Shown in pieces: positions 32,168 to 41,656 of a stretch of DNA of 64,000 bases (position 1 is its first letter; each line of letters opens with the position of its first letter). Under the pieces are notes generated by a model. The model saw only the letters and a list, made by a program, of their open reading frames with translations. It did no database searches and was not told the origin of the DNA. Position numbers and translations under genes: made by a program. The DNA comes from Planctomycetota bacterium (GTDB lineage Bacteria; Planctomycetota; UBA1135; GCA-002686595): NCBI GenBank assembly GCA_020853575.1, contig JADYYP010000023.1, forward strand, positions 124,001 to 188,000, read 5' to 3'.

Positions 32168-34341
32168 GAGCCGAGCAGTCCGTTGTCGAGCAGCGCTTGT
32201 CCGGCCCACGTCGGCAGCCGCGCGAGCTCGAGGGCCGTTGCGTCCACGCTGGCCAGCTCCTTGCGCGCCTCCTCGACCTTGCCCGAGGCCGCCAGCGCGC
32301 CAGCCAACTCCAGCAACAGTGCATTGGGCGGCGCACCGCCGTCGCGTGGGGCCAGGCAGCGTTTCGCCTGGCGGTACGAACGCGCCGCATCGGCGAACGA
32401 GCCGCCGGCGCCGTGCTCGCGCGCCCACGTGAGGTGCGCCGAGCCCTCGAGTGCGAGTCGCAGGTCCTCGTCGAGCGCGAACGACGTGTCGCGCGCCAGG
32501 TCGTACGCGAGCTGCGCGTTCAGGTCCTCGAAGCGCGGGTCGATCCGCGCGCACAGCTGCCAGCCACGCTCGACGCGCAATTCACGCAACGCGCTGTTCG
32601 CGTAGCTCGGCCAGGCTTGCGTCGCGTCCAACCGCGCTTCGCGCAAGTGCTGCTCGGCGAGCTCGACGTCGCCCACGAGCGCCTCCATGCGGGCCAGGTT
32701 CTTGCGCAGCGCCGGATGCCGTGGATCGAGTGTCAACGCGCGCGACCACGCCGCGCGCGCGGCTTCGGGCTGCCCCGTGCGTGCTTGAGCCAGCCCGAGT
32801 TGGATCAGGGCCTCGATGTTGTGCGGCCGCACGTCGAGCACCGAGCGCCAGGCGTCCACCGTCGCGCGCGTGGGGCGTTCGCCGTCGAGCGCTTCGAGCT
32901 CGCGCGCCGCGATGGCGCGCGCCAGCGCCGAGTCTTCGCAGAATTCCCCGGCCAACGCGGCGAATTTGCGGTCCTTCGACTCGATGTACTGGCGCAGCGC
33001 GCGGCCATGCCACGCGATCGACCAGGCGCGCGAGAGCTGCGTGGCGAGCGCCGCCATCGCCAGCAAAGTGAACAGCCGGCGCGCCAGGGTGCGCTCGCCC
33101 GGAGCGCTGTCCGCGGCGAGCAGGGCGCCGAACACCGCGAAGGCCGCGCTGGCCGAGGCGGGGTTGTAGAGCAGCGGCTCCCGCAACGCGCCATTGGCCA
33201 TCACGGCGAGCGCGGCTGCGCCGAGCGCTGCGAGCTCGTAGTCTCCCTTGCGCAGCACGGCCAGCGCGCGCCACGCGACGGCGCCGAGGAACGCCAGCCA
33301 CAGCGCGCCGCCGATCGGCCCGGCATCGACGAAGGCCTGCAGCAGGTCGCTGTGCGCGTGCTCGACCTCGGTCTCGGCGCGCGGCAGCGTGCGGTCGTGC
33401 GAGGAGAGCTCGATCTCCTCGGGATCGCGGTACGGCGGATAGGCGGCGCGGAACTGTCCGGGCCCGGCGCCGAGCAGACCGTAGTCCGCGATCAGCGCGG
33501 GAACGCTGCGCCAGATGCGCTGGCGCACAGCGAGACCACCGACGTCGCCGGGCGCGCTCGCGGCGGGCCGCGCGGAAGCGGGCAGCGGGGCGTGGGGGAC
33601 CAAGCGGCCGGCGCCGAACAGGCCCAGACACACGGCGAGCATCAGCGCGGACAGTGCGCGCGTCTTGGTGTTGACCAGCACCAGCAGCGCCAGCGCGAGT
33701 GCGAAGCTCAGCGCTCCCGCGAGCACCGGCGCCACGCCGACGTAGAACGCGTAGCTCGCCGCGGCGATGCCGCCGATCCACTTCCACGCGCCTTCCGCAC
33801 GCGCGAGCATCCACGCGCCGGCGGCGCCGCCGAGCAACGCGACCTCGGACGTCGAACCGGTGTTGCCGAGCGCTCCGCTGAAACCGTTCGCGCCGTCGAA
33901 CAGGGCTGGAGCGAGCGCGAGCAGCGTGAGCAGCACCAAACCGCGCCCGAGCCACTCGCGCCCCTCGTCGCTCTGGCTCGCTCCGCACACGAGCAGCACC
34001 AGGCACAGGGCCGACAGGATCGTCGCGCGGCTCGCCTCGAAGGTGTCGCTCGGCGGTTGGAGCGACATCGACACCAGGCCGGCGGCGACGAAACCGAGGA
34101 ACGCCCAGGCCCACGTGACACGCGGCGTCACGCGCCGCGTGACGAGCAAGGCGAGCGCGAGGACCGAGGCCAGCGCGGCGATGCCGGTGCCCGTCGCCAG
34201 CGGGGTCGGATCGCCTTCGAGCGGCGCTCGCGGGCCGGCCCAGGCGAGGAATGCGGCCGGAGCGAGCAGCAGCAGAGCGTGGGCGCGCTCGATCGCGACG
34301 CGCAGGTGCTCGTGGGGCGTGCGCTGGACTCGTTCCGCCAT
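32164..34341 (-). CDS. O-antigen ligase (Wzy/WaaL)-like membrane protein with TPR tail
   Basis: 725 residues. N-terminal two thirds hold about ten membrane spans and the Wzy_C signature: YGLLGAGPGQFRAAYPPY, then VEHAHSDLLQAFVDAGPIGG with the conserved His. The C-terminal third (about 490-725) is TPR-like (NIEALIQLGLAQARTGQPEA). Such proteins move or polymerise lipid-linked glycans on the periplasmic face. ATG 34341 has TACGCT nine bases upstream. Divergent from an SGNH-hydrolase membrane protein, together suggesting surface-glycan assembly. Confidence 0.82.
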   Translation of the reverse strand: MAERVQRTPHEHLRVAIERAHALLLLAPAAFLAWAGPRAPLEGDPTPLATGTGIAALASVLALALLVTRRVTPRVTWAWAFLGFVAAGLVSMSLQPPSDTFEASRATILSALCLVLLVCGASQSDEGREWLGRGLVLLTLLALAPALFDGANGFSGALGNTGSTSEVALLGGAAGAWMLARAEGAWKWIGGIAAASYAFYVGVAPVLAGALSFALALALLVLVNTKTRALSALMLAVCLGLFGAGRLVPHAPLPASARPAASAPGDVGGLAVRQRIWRSVPALIADYGLLGAGPGQFRAAYPPYRDPEEIELSSHDRTLPRAETEVEHAHSDLLQAFVDAGPIGGALWLAFLGAVAWRALAVLRKGDYELAALGAAALAVMANGALREPLLYNPASASAAFAVFGALLAADSAPGERTLARRLFTLLAMAALATQLSRAWSIAWHGRALRQYIESKDRKFAALAGEFCEDSALARAIAARELEALDGERPTRATVDAWRSVLDVRPHNIEALIQLGLAQARTGQPEAARAAWSRALTLDPRHPALRKNLARMEALVGDVELAEQHLREARLDATQAWPSYANSALRELRVERGWQLCARIDPRFEDLNAQLAYDLARDTSFALDEDLRLALEGSAHLTWAREHGAGGSFADAARSYRQAKRCLAPRDGGAPPNALLLELAGALAASGKVEEARKELASVDATALELARLPTWAGQALLDNGLLGS

Positions 34342-34450
34342 GCGCGGTGCAGCGTAGCAAGCGCGCCGAGCGAACACCGCGCTCGCGCGGAACCCGCGCA
34401 TCGGACACGAGCGCCTCTCCGGCCGCACGTCGCGTAACCTGGGCCACCAC
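34342..34450. promoter_or_regulatory. Divergent leaderless-type promoters
   Basis: 109 bp. TACGCT on the minus strand (34351-34356) is nine bases before the ligase-like ATG; TAACCT (34435-34440) is ten bases before ATG 34451. No Shine-Dalgarno sequence at either start. Confidence 0.4.
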
Positions 34451-35986
34451 ATGCCGTCCGCTCCGCATCCCAAACTGGCGAGCTCAGCGCCGGTGCCGCG
34501 CTGGCTCGTGGCGCTCAGCGGCACAACGGCTCTGGCGCTCACCGCGTTGGCGGCCAACCACTGGGCGCAGCGCTCCTGGCTGGAGCGCAAGTGGCTGTAC
34601 AAGGAGCCTCGTGCCTTCGAGCAACTGTGGGGCTTCGCGCTGCTCGCCGTGTGCGCAGCCGCCGCAACCTTTGCCGCGGCTCGTCGCCGCCGCGGGGCGC
34701 TGGTCGCGTGGCCCAGCCTGCGCTGGCTCCCGATCGCGCTCGCCGCGGCCTGGGTCTGGCTGTGGTGCTTGCCGCGGCCGATCCTCGTGTTCGACGCGCA
34801 ACTCGCCTTGTCGGGCGTAGGCGCCGCATGGTGCGCGCTGGTCGCGCTCGGCGCCTGGAGCTCGCGCTCTGGCTGGCCGCGGGCCGTGCTGCGCATCGAG
34901 CTGGTCGCGCTCGGGCTCGCGCTGTCGTTGTTCGCGAGCGAGCTCCTGTTGCGCACGTGGCGTGCGTTCGCGGCGCCGCAGGTCCTGGCCACCGCCGGCA
35001 CCGACGTCGCGGCCTGGCTGCGCGCGCACCGGCGCACTCCAGGGACGTTTCACATCGGATTCCCCGTCGATTCCGCGGGATTCGTCGACGACGAGCCCAC
35101 CGGGCTCGGTCCGCAGCTCCCGTGGATCGCGTGCATCGGCGATTCGTTCAGCGTCGGAGTCGTGCCGCACCACCGCCACTACACGACGCTGGCCGAAGCC
35201 CCGCTCGGGATGCCGGTCTACAACATCGGCGTGGTCAATGCCGGTCCGCGCGAGTACGCGCAGTTGATCCGCGCGCACGCCGTTCCGCGGGCGCCGCGCC
35301 TGATCGTCGTCGCGCTGTTCATGGGCAACGACGTGCTCGACGCGCAGCGCGGCCTCAACGCGGGGCTCGAGAGCTGGATCGACCCCGACGAGGCCTTGGT
35401 GCGCGTGACGGCCGCGCGGATCGCTGCCTTGGCCGCGAGCGAGTCACGCGAGGGACTGGCGGGCACGCTGTACGGGATCCGCGCCGACGAGCGCGTGGAG
35501 CCCGCCGAGCTCGAGCGGCGCCTGACGTGGCTCGCCGATCCGCTCACCGAGCCCGAGGCCCTGACTCGCGAGCGCTTCCTGTACGTCGAGCACACGCGCA
35601 CCGGGCCGCTCGCGTCGAGCTCCGCGGAGAGCTACGCGGCGCTGTTCGCGAGCTTGCGGCGCGTGCACGACGCCGCGCGGCCGATCCCGCTCGCGTTCCT
35701 GCTGTTCCCCGACGAGTTCCAGGTCGAGGACGCGCTGTGGCGCGCGCTCGAAAGCGAGGGCCTACCTGCGGACGTCGTGCGCGACCGGCCGCAGCGCGAA
35801 GTCGGCGCCTTCCTCGAGCGCGAGGGTTTGCTCTACATCGACCTGTTGCCGCGCTGCCTGGCCGTCGCGCCGCTGGCCGACGGCGAGCGCCACCTGTTCC
35901 ACCGCCACGACACCCATTTCAACGCGCGCGGCAACGAGCTCGCGGCGCGCGCGTTGGTCGAGCTGGTCGAGCGTTGCTCGCGGTGA
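34451..35986 (+). CDS. Membrane protein with SGNH/GDSL-hydrolase domain
   Basis: 511 residues. The first 185 residues contain about five membrane spans; the rest is an SGNH-type esterase domain. Block I is IACIGDSFSVGVV (catalytic Ser near 235), a middle Asn-bearing block is VVALFMGNDVLD, and the C-terminal Asp-His block is HDTHFNARGNELAAR. The topology resembles polysaccharide O-acetylation enzymes in which an SGNH domain is tethered to the membrane. Probable role: adding or removing acyl groups on the surface glycan handled by the divergent ligase-like gene (inference). Confidence 0.8.
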   Translation: MPSAPHPKLASSAPVPRWLVALSGTTALALTALAANHWAQRSWLERKWLYKEPRAFEQLWGFALLAVCAAAATFAAARRRRGALVAWPSLRWLPIALAAAWVWLWCLPRPILVFDAQLALSGVGAAWCALVALGAWSSRSGWPRAVLRIELVALGLALSLFASELLLRTWRAFAAPQVLATAGTDVAAWLRAHRRTPGTFHIGFPVDSAGFVDDEPTGLGPQLPWIACIGDSFSVGVVPHHRHYTTLAEAPLGMPVYNIGVVNAGPREYAQLIRAHAVPRAPRLIVVALFMGNDVLDAQRGLNAGLESWIDPDEALVRVTAARIAALAASESREGLAGTLYGIRADERVEPAELERRLTWLADPLTEPEALTRERFLYVEHTRTGPLASSSAESYAALFASLRRVHDAARPIPLAFLLFPDEFQVEDALWRALESEGLPADVVRDRPQREVGAFLEREGLLYIDLLPRCLAVAPLADGERHLFHRHDTHFNARGNELAARALVELVERCSR

Positions 35987-35990
35987 ACGC

Positions 35991-36042
35991 TGCGCCCCCC
36001 GGGCGACGGCGCATCCGACAGACTGAGAGCTCGTATCCTCGG
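35991..36042 (+). repeat. Intergenic repeat, copy D
   Basis: Plus orientation, between convergent genes. GACGGCGCATCCGACA at 36005-36020 matches 15 of 16 bases of copy B (59504-59519, opposite strand). It continues GAGAGCTCGTATCCTCGG (36025-36042), which matches copy A (minus strand, 31184-31200). Preceded by CGCCCCCCGGGCG, a small hairpin equivalent to that of copy A. An inverted repeat CTGAGAGC/GCTCTCAG (36023-36060) reaches into the ftsY stop codon. Confidence 0.6.
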
Positions 36043-36056
36043 TTCTCTACGGGCTC

Positions 36057-36995
36057 TCAGCCCCGCGCCGCCCCGGCGGTGGTGGAGACGATGGCGTCGA
36101 CGAACGCCGTCGCCTCGAAGGGCTCGAGCAGCCCGAGTTGCTCGCCCGTCCCGATGTAGCGCACGGGCAAGCGCAGCTCGCGCACGATCTGGCACAAGGC
36201 GCCGCCGCGTGCCGTGCCGTCGAGCTTGGTGATCACCAAACCGCTGACCTGGACGTGCGCGGTGAATTGCTTCGCCTGTTGGATCGCGTTCTGGCCATTG
36301 GTGCCGTCGAGCACGAGCCAAACTTCGTGCGGAGCTCCGGGCAGGCGCTTTTGGATCACGCGCTGCACCTTCGAGAGCTCCTGCATCAGGTTGGTCTGGG
36401 TGTGCAGGCGGCCCGCGGTGTCGACCAGCACGACGTCGATGCCCAGCACGCAGGCACTCTCGACGGCATCGAACGCGACCGAGGCCGGATCTGCGCCTTC
36501 CTTGCCGCGCACCAGCGGCGCATCGTTGCGCTTGGCCCAGATCTCGAGCTGTTCCGCCGCGGCCGCGCGGAACGTGTCGCAGGCCGCCAGCAGCACGCTC
36601 TTGCCTTGGGACTGGAAGCGGTGCGCGAGCTTGGCGATCGAGGTCGTCTTGCCCGAGCCGTTGACGCCGACGATCAACACCACGGTGGGCTTGTGGGTGA
36701 GCTCGGCCTCGCCGGCGCGCACGTCCTTGGGCGCGACGAAGCCCAGCAGCACCTCGCGCAACACAGCGCGCACTTCGTCCTCGCCCTTGATCTCGCCGCG
36801 CGCGTGCAGACGGTTGATCTCGCTCATCACCTCGCTGGCGATCGGGCCCAGGTCGGCCTGGAACAGGAGCTCCTCGAGCTCGTCGAGCAAGGCACGGTCG
36901 ATCGGCCGGCCGCCCTTGAAGAGCTTGGAGATGTTGTCGGAGAGCGCCTCACGGGTGCGCGTCAGCCGCTCCTTCAGGCGATCGAACAGCCCCAT
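36057..36995 (-). CDS. ftsY: Signal recognition particle receptor FtsY
   Basis: 312 residues, NG domain only, without the long acidic N-terminal region of the E. coli protein. SRP-GTPase motifs: GVNGSGKTTSIAKLA (P-loop), DTFRAAAAEQLEIW, VLVDTAGRLHTQTNLM, and TKLDGTARGGAL. The usual TAKGG is TARGG here. FtsY docks ribosome-SRP complexes at the membrane. Third gene of ribH-nusB-ftsY, starting two bases after the nusB stop. Confidence 0.96.
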   Translation of the reverse strand: MGLFDRLKERLTRTREALSDNISKLFKGGRPIDRALLDELEELLFQADLGPIASEVMSEINRLHARGEIKGEDEVRAVLREVLLGFVAPKDVRAGEAELTHKPTVVLIVGVNGSGKTTSIAKLAHRFQSQGKSVLLAACDTFRAAAAEQLEIWAKRNDAPLVRGKEGADPASVAFDAVESACVLGIDVVLVDTAGRLHTQTNLMQELSKVQRVIQKRLPGAPHEVWLVLDGTNGQNAIQQAKQFTAHVQVSGLVITKLDGTARGGALCQIVRELRLPVRYIGTGEQLGLLEPFEATAFVDAIVSTTAGAARG

Positions 36996-36997
36996 CG

Positions 36998-37438
36998 TCA
37001 GTCCTTCGGCGCCGGCGCGCCGGCTTCGCCACCGTCGACGTGGCGCGACTTGATCTTGTCCAGGATGCCGTTGATGAACGCACCGGAGTTCGAGGTCGAG
37101 TAGCGCTTGCCGAGCTCGATGGCTTCGTTGATCGCGACCTTGGGCGGAACGTCCTTGCAGTGCAACAGCTCGTAGGTCGCCAGCCTCAGGACGTTGCGGT
37201 CGATCACCGCCATGCGCTTGATCTCCCAGTTCTGCGCGACGGCGCGGATGATGCCGTCGAGCTTCTCGGTCTCGTCGTGCGTGCCCTGGAACAAGCGCAG
37301 CGCGAATGCGCGCGACTCGCGGTCCTGCTCTTCGTCGCGCAGGAACTCCTCGGCGAGCTCGAGGGTGTCCGCGCCGCGCTGATCGAGCTGGTAGAGCAAC
37401 TGCAAGGCGAGCTCGCGCCCGCGGGAGCGTTTCTTCAC
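36998..37438 (-). CDS. nusB: Transcription antitermination factor NusB
   Basis: 146 residues, all-helical NusB fold: RGRELALQLLYQLDQRG, AVIDRNVLRLATYELLHC, PPKVAINEAIELGKRYST and FINGILDKI. NusB with NusE binds boxA RNA and promotes antitermination on rRNA operons. GTG start at 37438 overlaps the ribH stop (GTGA), the common ribH-nusB arrangement. The C-terminus carries a short Gly/Ala/Pro tail. Confidence 0.95.
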   Translation of the reverse strand: MKKRSRGRELALQLLYQLDQRGADTLELAEEFLRDEEQDRESRAFALRLFQGTHDETEKLDGIIRAVAQNWEIKRMAVIDRNVLRLATYELLHCKDVPPKVAINEAIELGKRYSTSNSGAFINGILDKIKSRHVDGGEAGAPAPKD

Positions 37439-37977
37439 GGCGCGTCTCCCAGGCCCAGGCCCGAGAAGAACCCGGCTTTGCGGCGTTCGCGACCGACCTC
37501 GAGCGCCGCGGCCTTGGCGGCCAGGGCTCCGACCGCGGCGCGCGCCACCTCGCGTCCCTTGTCGTGGCCCGAGGGCAGCGCGCGCGCGCGAGCTTGCTCG
37601 AGCGTGTCGCAGGTCAAGACGCCGAACAGGATCGGCTTGTCGCACTCCAGGGCGACCTGCGCCAGCGTGTGGCTGACCGCCGAGGCGATGTGGTAGTCGT
37701 GCGAGGTTTCGCCCTTCAAGACCAGGCCGAAGCACATCACGGCGGCCAGGTCCTCGCGCATCCCCAGCTCGCGGGCGATCAGCGGGATCTCGAAGGCTCC
37801 CGGCACTTCGACCACCACCAGGTCGTCCTCGGCGAGGCCGGCGCTCGCCAGCTGCGCGCGCGCCGAGGCGAGCATCGCGTCGCAGAGCTCGCGGTGGTAG
37901 GTCGAAAGCACGGCGCCGATCCGGGTTTCCGGAGGCAGCGTGGGCGAAGGCGATTGGGATTGCGGGGAACGGACCAT
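37435..37977 (-). CDS. ribH: 6,7-dimethyl-8-ribityllumazine synthase
   Basis: 180 residues. Joins the pyrimidinedione and dihydroxybutanone phosphate in riboflavin synthesis. Marks: VVVEVPGAFEIPLIAREL, CFGLVLKGETSHDYHIASAV (catalytic His), and PILFGVLTCDTLEQARAR. N-terminal 15 residues are Ser/Pro-rich and the C-terminus has a 25-residue extension. A clear promoter lies about 50 bases upstream. Confidence 0.96.
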   Translation of the reverse strand: MVRSPQSQSPSPTLPPETRIGAVLSTYHRELCDAMLASARAQLASAGLAEDDLVVVEVPGAFEIPLIARELGMREDLAAVMCFGLVLKGETSHDYHIASAVSHTLAQVALECDKPILFGVLTCDTLEQARARALPSGHDKGREVARAAVGALAAKAAALEVGRERRKAGFFSGLGLGDAP

Positions 37978-38028
37978 GGGGGCGAAAGAGCGTCGAACCG
38001 ACTGCGCAGAGCGAGCGGAGGGCCGAGC

Positions 38029-38057
38029 AGTGTAGCGGCGGCGCAGCAGCGTGTCAG
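38029..38057 (-). promoter_or_regulatory. Promoter of ribH-nusB-ftsY
   Basis: On the minus strand CTGACA (38052-38057), 17-base spacer, TACACT (38029-38034): five of six matches to the -35 consensus with ideal spacing. It leaves a leader of about 45-50 bases before ribH. The divergent glgC starts at 38162. Confidence 0.55.
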
Positions 38058-38161
38058 GCCGCAGGCGGCGCGGGCTCGCGCGTTGGGGCTACCGCCGCAG
38101 CGTTCGGAAAGGCAAGCTCTCGACCAGGCGCTGCGATGGTGCGCGATCCAGGAGAGTCGAA

Positions 38162-39448
38162 ATGCCGCTGACTTCGGAACTGAAGGAGACGCTGACCCTG
38201 ATCCTCGCTGGTGGTCAAGGCGAGCGGCTGCGCCCGTTGACGATCAAGCGCGCCAAGCCCGCGGTGCCCTTCGGCGGCAGCTACCGGATCATCGACTTCA
38301 CGCTCTCCAACTGCATCCACTCCGGCCTGCGGCGCATCTTCCTGTTGACGCAGTACCAGGCGCGCTCGCTCGAGGAGCACATTCGCTTCGGTTGGAACTT
38401 CCTGCCGCGCCGCCTCGAGCAGTTCATCAGCACGCGCCCGCCGCACCACCAAGGCAAGGGGCTGTGGTACCAGGGCACGGCCGACGCCATCTACCAGAAC
38501 CTCGACACGATCGAGGAGGAGCGCCCGCGCCACGTGTTGATCCTGGCCGGCGACCACATCTACAAGATGGACTACAGCCGCATGCTGCGCGAGCACCTGA
38601 TCCACCGCGCGGCGCTGACCATCGGCGGCGTGAAGATCCCGGTCAGCCAGGCACATCACTTCGGCATCTTCCAAGTCGGCGAGCGCAACCGCGTGACCTC
38701 GTTCGTCGAGAAGCCCAAGTCGAACGCGCCCGAGATCCCGGGGCAGCCGGGCTACTGCCTGGCCTCGATGGGCATCTACGTGTTCGAGACCGACGAGCTC
38801 GTGGCGCGCCTCAAGACCGACGGTGCCGACCCGAGCTCGAGCCACGACTTCGGCAAGGACATCATCCCCAAGATGATCAAGGAAGTGCCGGTGTACGTGC
38901 ACAACTTCATCGATCGCGACGGTGGCGAGGAGCCCTACTGGCGCGACGTGGGCACGATCGACGCCCTGTTCGACGCCAACATGGACCTGCTCTCTGTCAA
39001 GCCCATGCTCAACCTGTACGACCTCGACTGGCCGATCTACTCGCTGTGGCACGCCGACCCGCCGGCGAAGACCGTGCTCGACGAGTCCGGCGGACGGCGC
39101 GCCGAGGTCACCGACTCGCTCTTGTGCCCGGGCGTGATCGTGTCCGGCGGCAAGGTGCGACGCTCGATCCTGGCCAACCGCGCCTACGTCGACGAGAACG
39201 CCTTGGTCGAGGACTCGATCCTCTTCGGCGGCGTGGTCGTCGGCAAGAGCGCCAAGGTCAAGCGCGCGATCCTGGACAAGTGGGTCAAGGTGCCCGACGG
39301 CTACGAGATCGGCTACGACCGCGAGAAGGACTCGAAGCTCTTCACCGTCACCGAATCGGGCATCACCGTGGTCCCCGCCAACTTCGACTTCGGCACCAGT
39401 CCCAGCACCACCGAGCGCACCCCCGAGCCCTATTCGGCCTGGAACTAG
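38162..39448 (+). CDS. glgC: Glucose-1-phosphate adenylyltransferase
   Basis: 428 residues. Makes ADP-glucose from glucose-1-P and ATP for alpha-glucan synthesis. Nucleotidyltransferase core: LILAGGQGERLRPLT, KPAVPFGGSYRIIDF, GTADAIYQNLD, LAGDHIYKMDY, FVEKP, and YWRDVGTIDALFDANMDLL; the C-terminal left-handed beta-helix follows. AGGAGAG lies seven to eight bases before ATG 38162. The partner glycogen synthase glgA is 14 kb away at 51980; no branching enzyme lies in the window. Confidence 0.96.
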   Translation: MPLTSELKETLTLILAGGQGERLRPLTIKRAKPAVPFGGSYRIIDFTLSNCIHSGLRRIFLLTQYQARSLEEHIRFGWNFLPRRLEQFISTRPPHHQGKGLWYQGTADAIYQNLDTIEEERPRHVLILAGDHIYKMDYSRMLREHLIHRAALTIGGVKIPVSQAHHFGIFQVGERNRVTSFVEKPKSNAPEIPGQPGYCLASMGIYVFETDELVARLKTDGADPSSSHDFGKDIIPKMIKEVPVYVHNFIDRDGGEEPYWRDVGTIDALFDANMDLLSVKPMLNLYDLDWPIYSLWHADPPAKTVLDESGGRRAEVTDSLLCPGVIVSGGKVRRSILANRAYVDENALVEDSILFGGVVVGKSAKVKRAILDKWVKVPDGYEIGYDREKDSKLFTVTESGITVVPANFDFGTSPSTTERTPEPYSAWN

Positions 39449-39454
39449 GGTGCC

Positions 39455-39502
39455 GGCGCTGCTCAGCGGGCGCTCGGCGTGACGCGCGCGCCGCCCAGCG
39501 CC
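39455..39502. terminator. Weak hairpin between convergent glgC and beta-helix gene
   Basis: GGCGCTG (39455-39461) pairs with CAGCGCC (39496-39502), and an inner GGGCG/CGCCC-type pairing is possible. Position between gene ends supports termination; no U-tract. Confidence 0.3.
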
Positions 39503-39506
39503 CACC

Positions 39507-40736
39507 TCACGGCAGCACGGCGAAGCGCAGTGCATCCGAACGGTTGCTGGTCGCGCTCGAGGCCGGATCGCGCGACCAGAATTGCGTGAACACCGTCGCG
39601 CCCGGGTCGAGCGCGGGATCGCTGCCGCTCTGGATGCGCGCGTTGAAGTCGTAGGCGTACACACCGGAGCAATCGTCGACTCCCGGAGTGCCTCCAGCGT
39701 CCAGTGCAGAGGTTCGGCGCGTCGGTCCTTGCACGCACAGGGTCCCGCCCTGGTAGGGCGTGCTCTTCGGCGCGAAGCCGTAGAACAGGAAACCGGACTT
39801 GTGGCTGAGCTCGTTGGCGCAGTGGATCTCGAAGGGCACCGGCGCGCTGAAGCTCGCGTTGCCGTCGGCCCCAATGGTGGGGGTGCAGCCGAGCGAGTTG
39901 ACCTTGGCGCTGCAATACACGCTGAACGGCGCGTAGCCCGGGTCGAAGGGCAGCGGTCCGATGTCGCTCCGCGTGCCGTCCGGATCGAGCGCTGCGTTCG
40001 GATCGCCGGCGTCGATGCAGGGCGAGGTCGAGCGCAGGTGGAAGTCGCGCGCGGTGAAGCTGCGGACCAGCGGAGGCGTGGCGAGGTTGGTCGTCGCGCC
40101 GGTGCCGATGATCGCGTCGACGACGCAATAACGGATCGAGACACCGCTCGCGTGCGACTCGTCGAACACCGCGAACTCGGCGTCGTTGCCCCACAGGATC
40201 GAATGGCTGAGCGAGCCGCTGGGATGGCCCACGACGGCGACTGGGTTGTGGCTCCCCGTGACCAAGCAGTGGTCGAGCACGCCACCGTCCGACAGAACAC
40301 CGTCGAACCACGGTTGTCCGATGACCACGCAGCGCCGCATCTGAGTGAGGCACAGACGCGCGACGGCCGTCGTGCCGATGCCGTCGGTCTTGATCAGCGT
40401 GAAGCCCTCGACGATCGAGCCCGAGCAATCGAGGTCGTCGAGCGTCGCCGGACCGACGTCCTGCAGCAGAACGGTGCGATCGGGGCCGTCCGTGCTCACG
40501 ACGTGCAGCGGCTTGGACGGCGGGAGGACGACGCGTCCGCGATACACGCCCGGGCCGACCAGCACGGTCGCGCCGGCGAGCGTCGAGGGCGCGGCGACGG
40601 CCGTCTTCACCGAGCTGTACGGAGCGTTCGCGCTGCCATCGCCTCCGGCAGGTGCGTGCGCATCCACGTGCACGGTCTGTTGCCCGAGAAGTGGGGTCGA
40701 ACCCAGCAAGAGCACCGAGCACAACGTCGTGCGCAT
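39507..40736 (-). CDS. Secreted right-handed beta-helix protein with shared C-terminal module
   Basis: 409 residues. Signal peptide MRTTLCSVLLLGSTPLLGQ, then DUF1565-like parallel beta-helix beginning VDAHAPAGGDGSANAPYSSV and TVLVGPGVYRGRVVLPPS. At about 270-410 sits a separate module: YCSAKVNSLGC, GFLFYGFAPKSTPYQGGTLC, FTQFWSRDPASS, ending DALRFAVLP. The RCC1-type protein at 54770 has the same module and the same type of ending. ATG 40736 is preceded by GAGGA seven bases upstream. Likely cell-surface or extracellular; ligand unknown. Confidence 0.8.
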   Translation of the reverse strand: MRTTLCSVLLLGSTPLLGQQTVHVDAHAPAGGDGSANAPYSSVKTAVAAPSTLAGATVLVGPGVYRGRVVLPPSKPLHVVSTDGPDRTVLLQDVGPATLDDLDCSGSIVEGFTLIKTDGIGTTAVARLCLTQMRRCVVIGQPWFDGVLSDGGVLDHCLVTGSHNPVAVVGHPSGSLSHSILWGNDAEFAVFDESHASGVSIRYCVVDAIIGTGATTNLATPPLVRSFTARDFHLRSTSPCIDAGDPNAALDPDGTRSDIGPLPFDPGYAPFSVYCSAKVNSLGCTPTIGADGNASFSAPVPFEIHCANELSHKSGFLFYGFAPKSTPYQGGTLCVQGPTRRTSALDAGGTPGVDDCSGVYAYDFNARIQSGSDPALDPGATVFTQFWSRDPASSATSNRSDALRFAVLP

Positions 40737-41104
40737 CTGATTGTCCTCGTCCGTCGCGCGCAGGTTCCGCCCTGCGGCCGGCCCCCGACAAGATGCCGTG
40801 ATCCCGCGGCCCGGTTCGGGCGAATCCCCGGAACTTCCCGCGCACGGCCTGTGCGCAGCGCCCCTTCGTTCCAAACGCTCCGGCCGACGCTCCGTCCGAG
40901 TCGCGCGAGCCCCTGTCCGCAGGCAGTGCATTCGAGTGCCGCGCGCGCGGCGGCCGTCCGCTGTGCGCGACGGCACTCAGGGGACGCGGGCGCGACTAGA
41001 GAGTCCGAGATTCCAGCGCCCGAATCCGGCGTCGGGTCACTGGCGCGGCGTCGACTTGGTTCGAGCTTCAACCACGATCCGCCCCATGGCAGGAGCTGAA
41101 CTCC
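40737..41104. other. Intergenic region between divergent secreted-protein genes
   Basis: 368 bp without a convincing gene. It holds the GAGGA site of the minus-strand gene, a 6-bp hairpin GCGCAC/GTGCGC (40840-40856), a possible degenerate repeat copy at 40991-41038 (CCAGCGCCCG and CGAGAT in the same order as copy A, but lacking the GGCGC.TCC.ACA core), and AGGAG at about 41091-41095 serving GTG 41105. Open frames here have biased Arg-rich composition. Confidence 0.4.
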
Positions 41105-41656
41105 GTGATTCGAAACATCCTCGCAGCGCTGTGCTTGTTGGTTCTCCCGACCCTCCTCGGACTCCACGGCGCGTCCGCGCAGGCCGCCAGTGGCCGATTC
41201 GATTCCCTGAGCACCGCCGGGCAGTCGCTCTCGGCCGACACGCAGTTGGCGCAGCTCTTCTACGAAGCCGGCATCTTCACGGCGGAATTCGATCCCAGCA
41301 TGCCCAGCGGAATCGCGGTCATCGTGAACTGCTCCGTAGCCACGCACTACCGCGACTTGGCGGCGCAGACGATCGCCGCCGCGTTCAGCGCGTTCTCGGT
41401 GGCGCGCGCGCGCGCTCGCTGCGGGGCCGCGCGATCGATCAGTACAGTCCAATCGTCAGGAAGGGCCCCAGGCCGTAGCCCTTGTCGTCCGCGTTGCCGT
41501 CGTCGTCCTGGTCGACGCCGGGCACGAACACCGACCAACCGAATGCGGCGTAGAAGTCGTGCAGCCGATTGCCGCCGAAGAACACGCCCAGGCCGAGGAT
41601 CCCCGACGGCCGCAGGTTCTTCGAAGAGTCTCCGGAGTCGACCGCGACGTTGCTGA
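41105..41656 (+). pseudogene. Truncated secreted-protein gene (5' part only)
   Basis: GTG start with AGGAG nine bases upstream and a good signal peptide (MIRNILAALCLLVLPTLLGL, cleavage after ASAQA). Codon use looks genuine to about 41420 (QLAQLFYEAGIFTAEF, GIAVIVNCSVATHYRD). Beyond that the frame runs antisense to a minus-strand coding segment and becomes Arg-rich until a chance stop at 41656. The real gene therefore seems to have lost its 3' end. Family not recognised. Alternatively it is a true 183-residue protein with a basic tail, which I find less likely. Confidence 0.45.

Noticed and set aside
37978..38161. Possible tRNA or riboswitch ahead of ribH or glgC
   Set aside because: No cloverleaf, no T-loop consensus, and no FMN (RFN) element pattern could be found; only the ribH promoter is supported.
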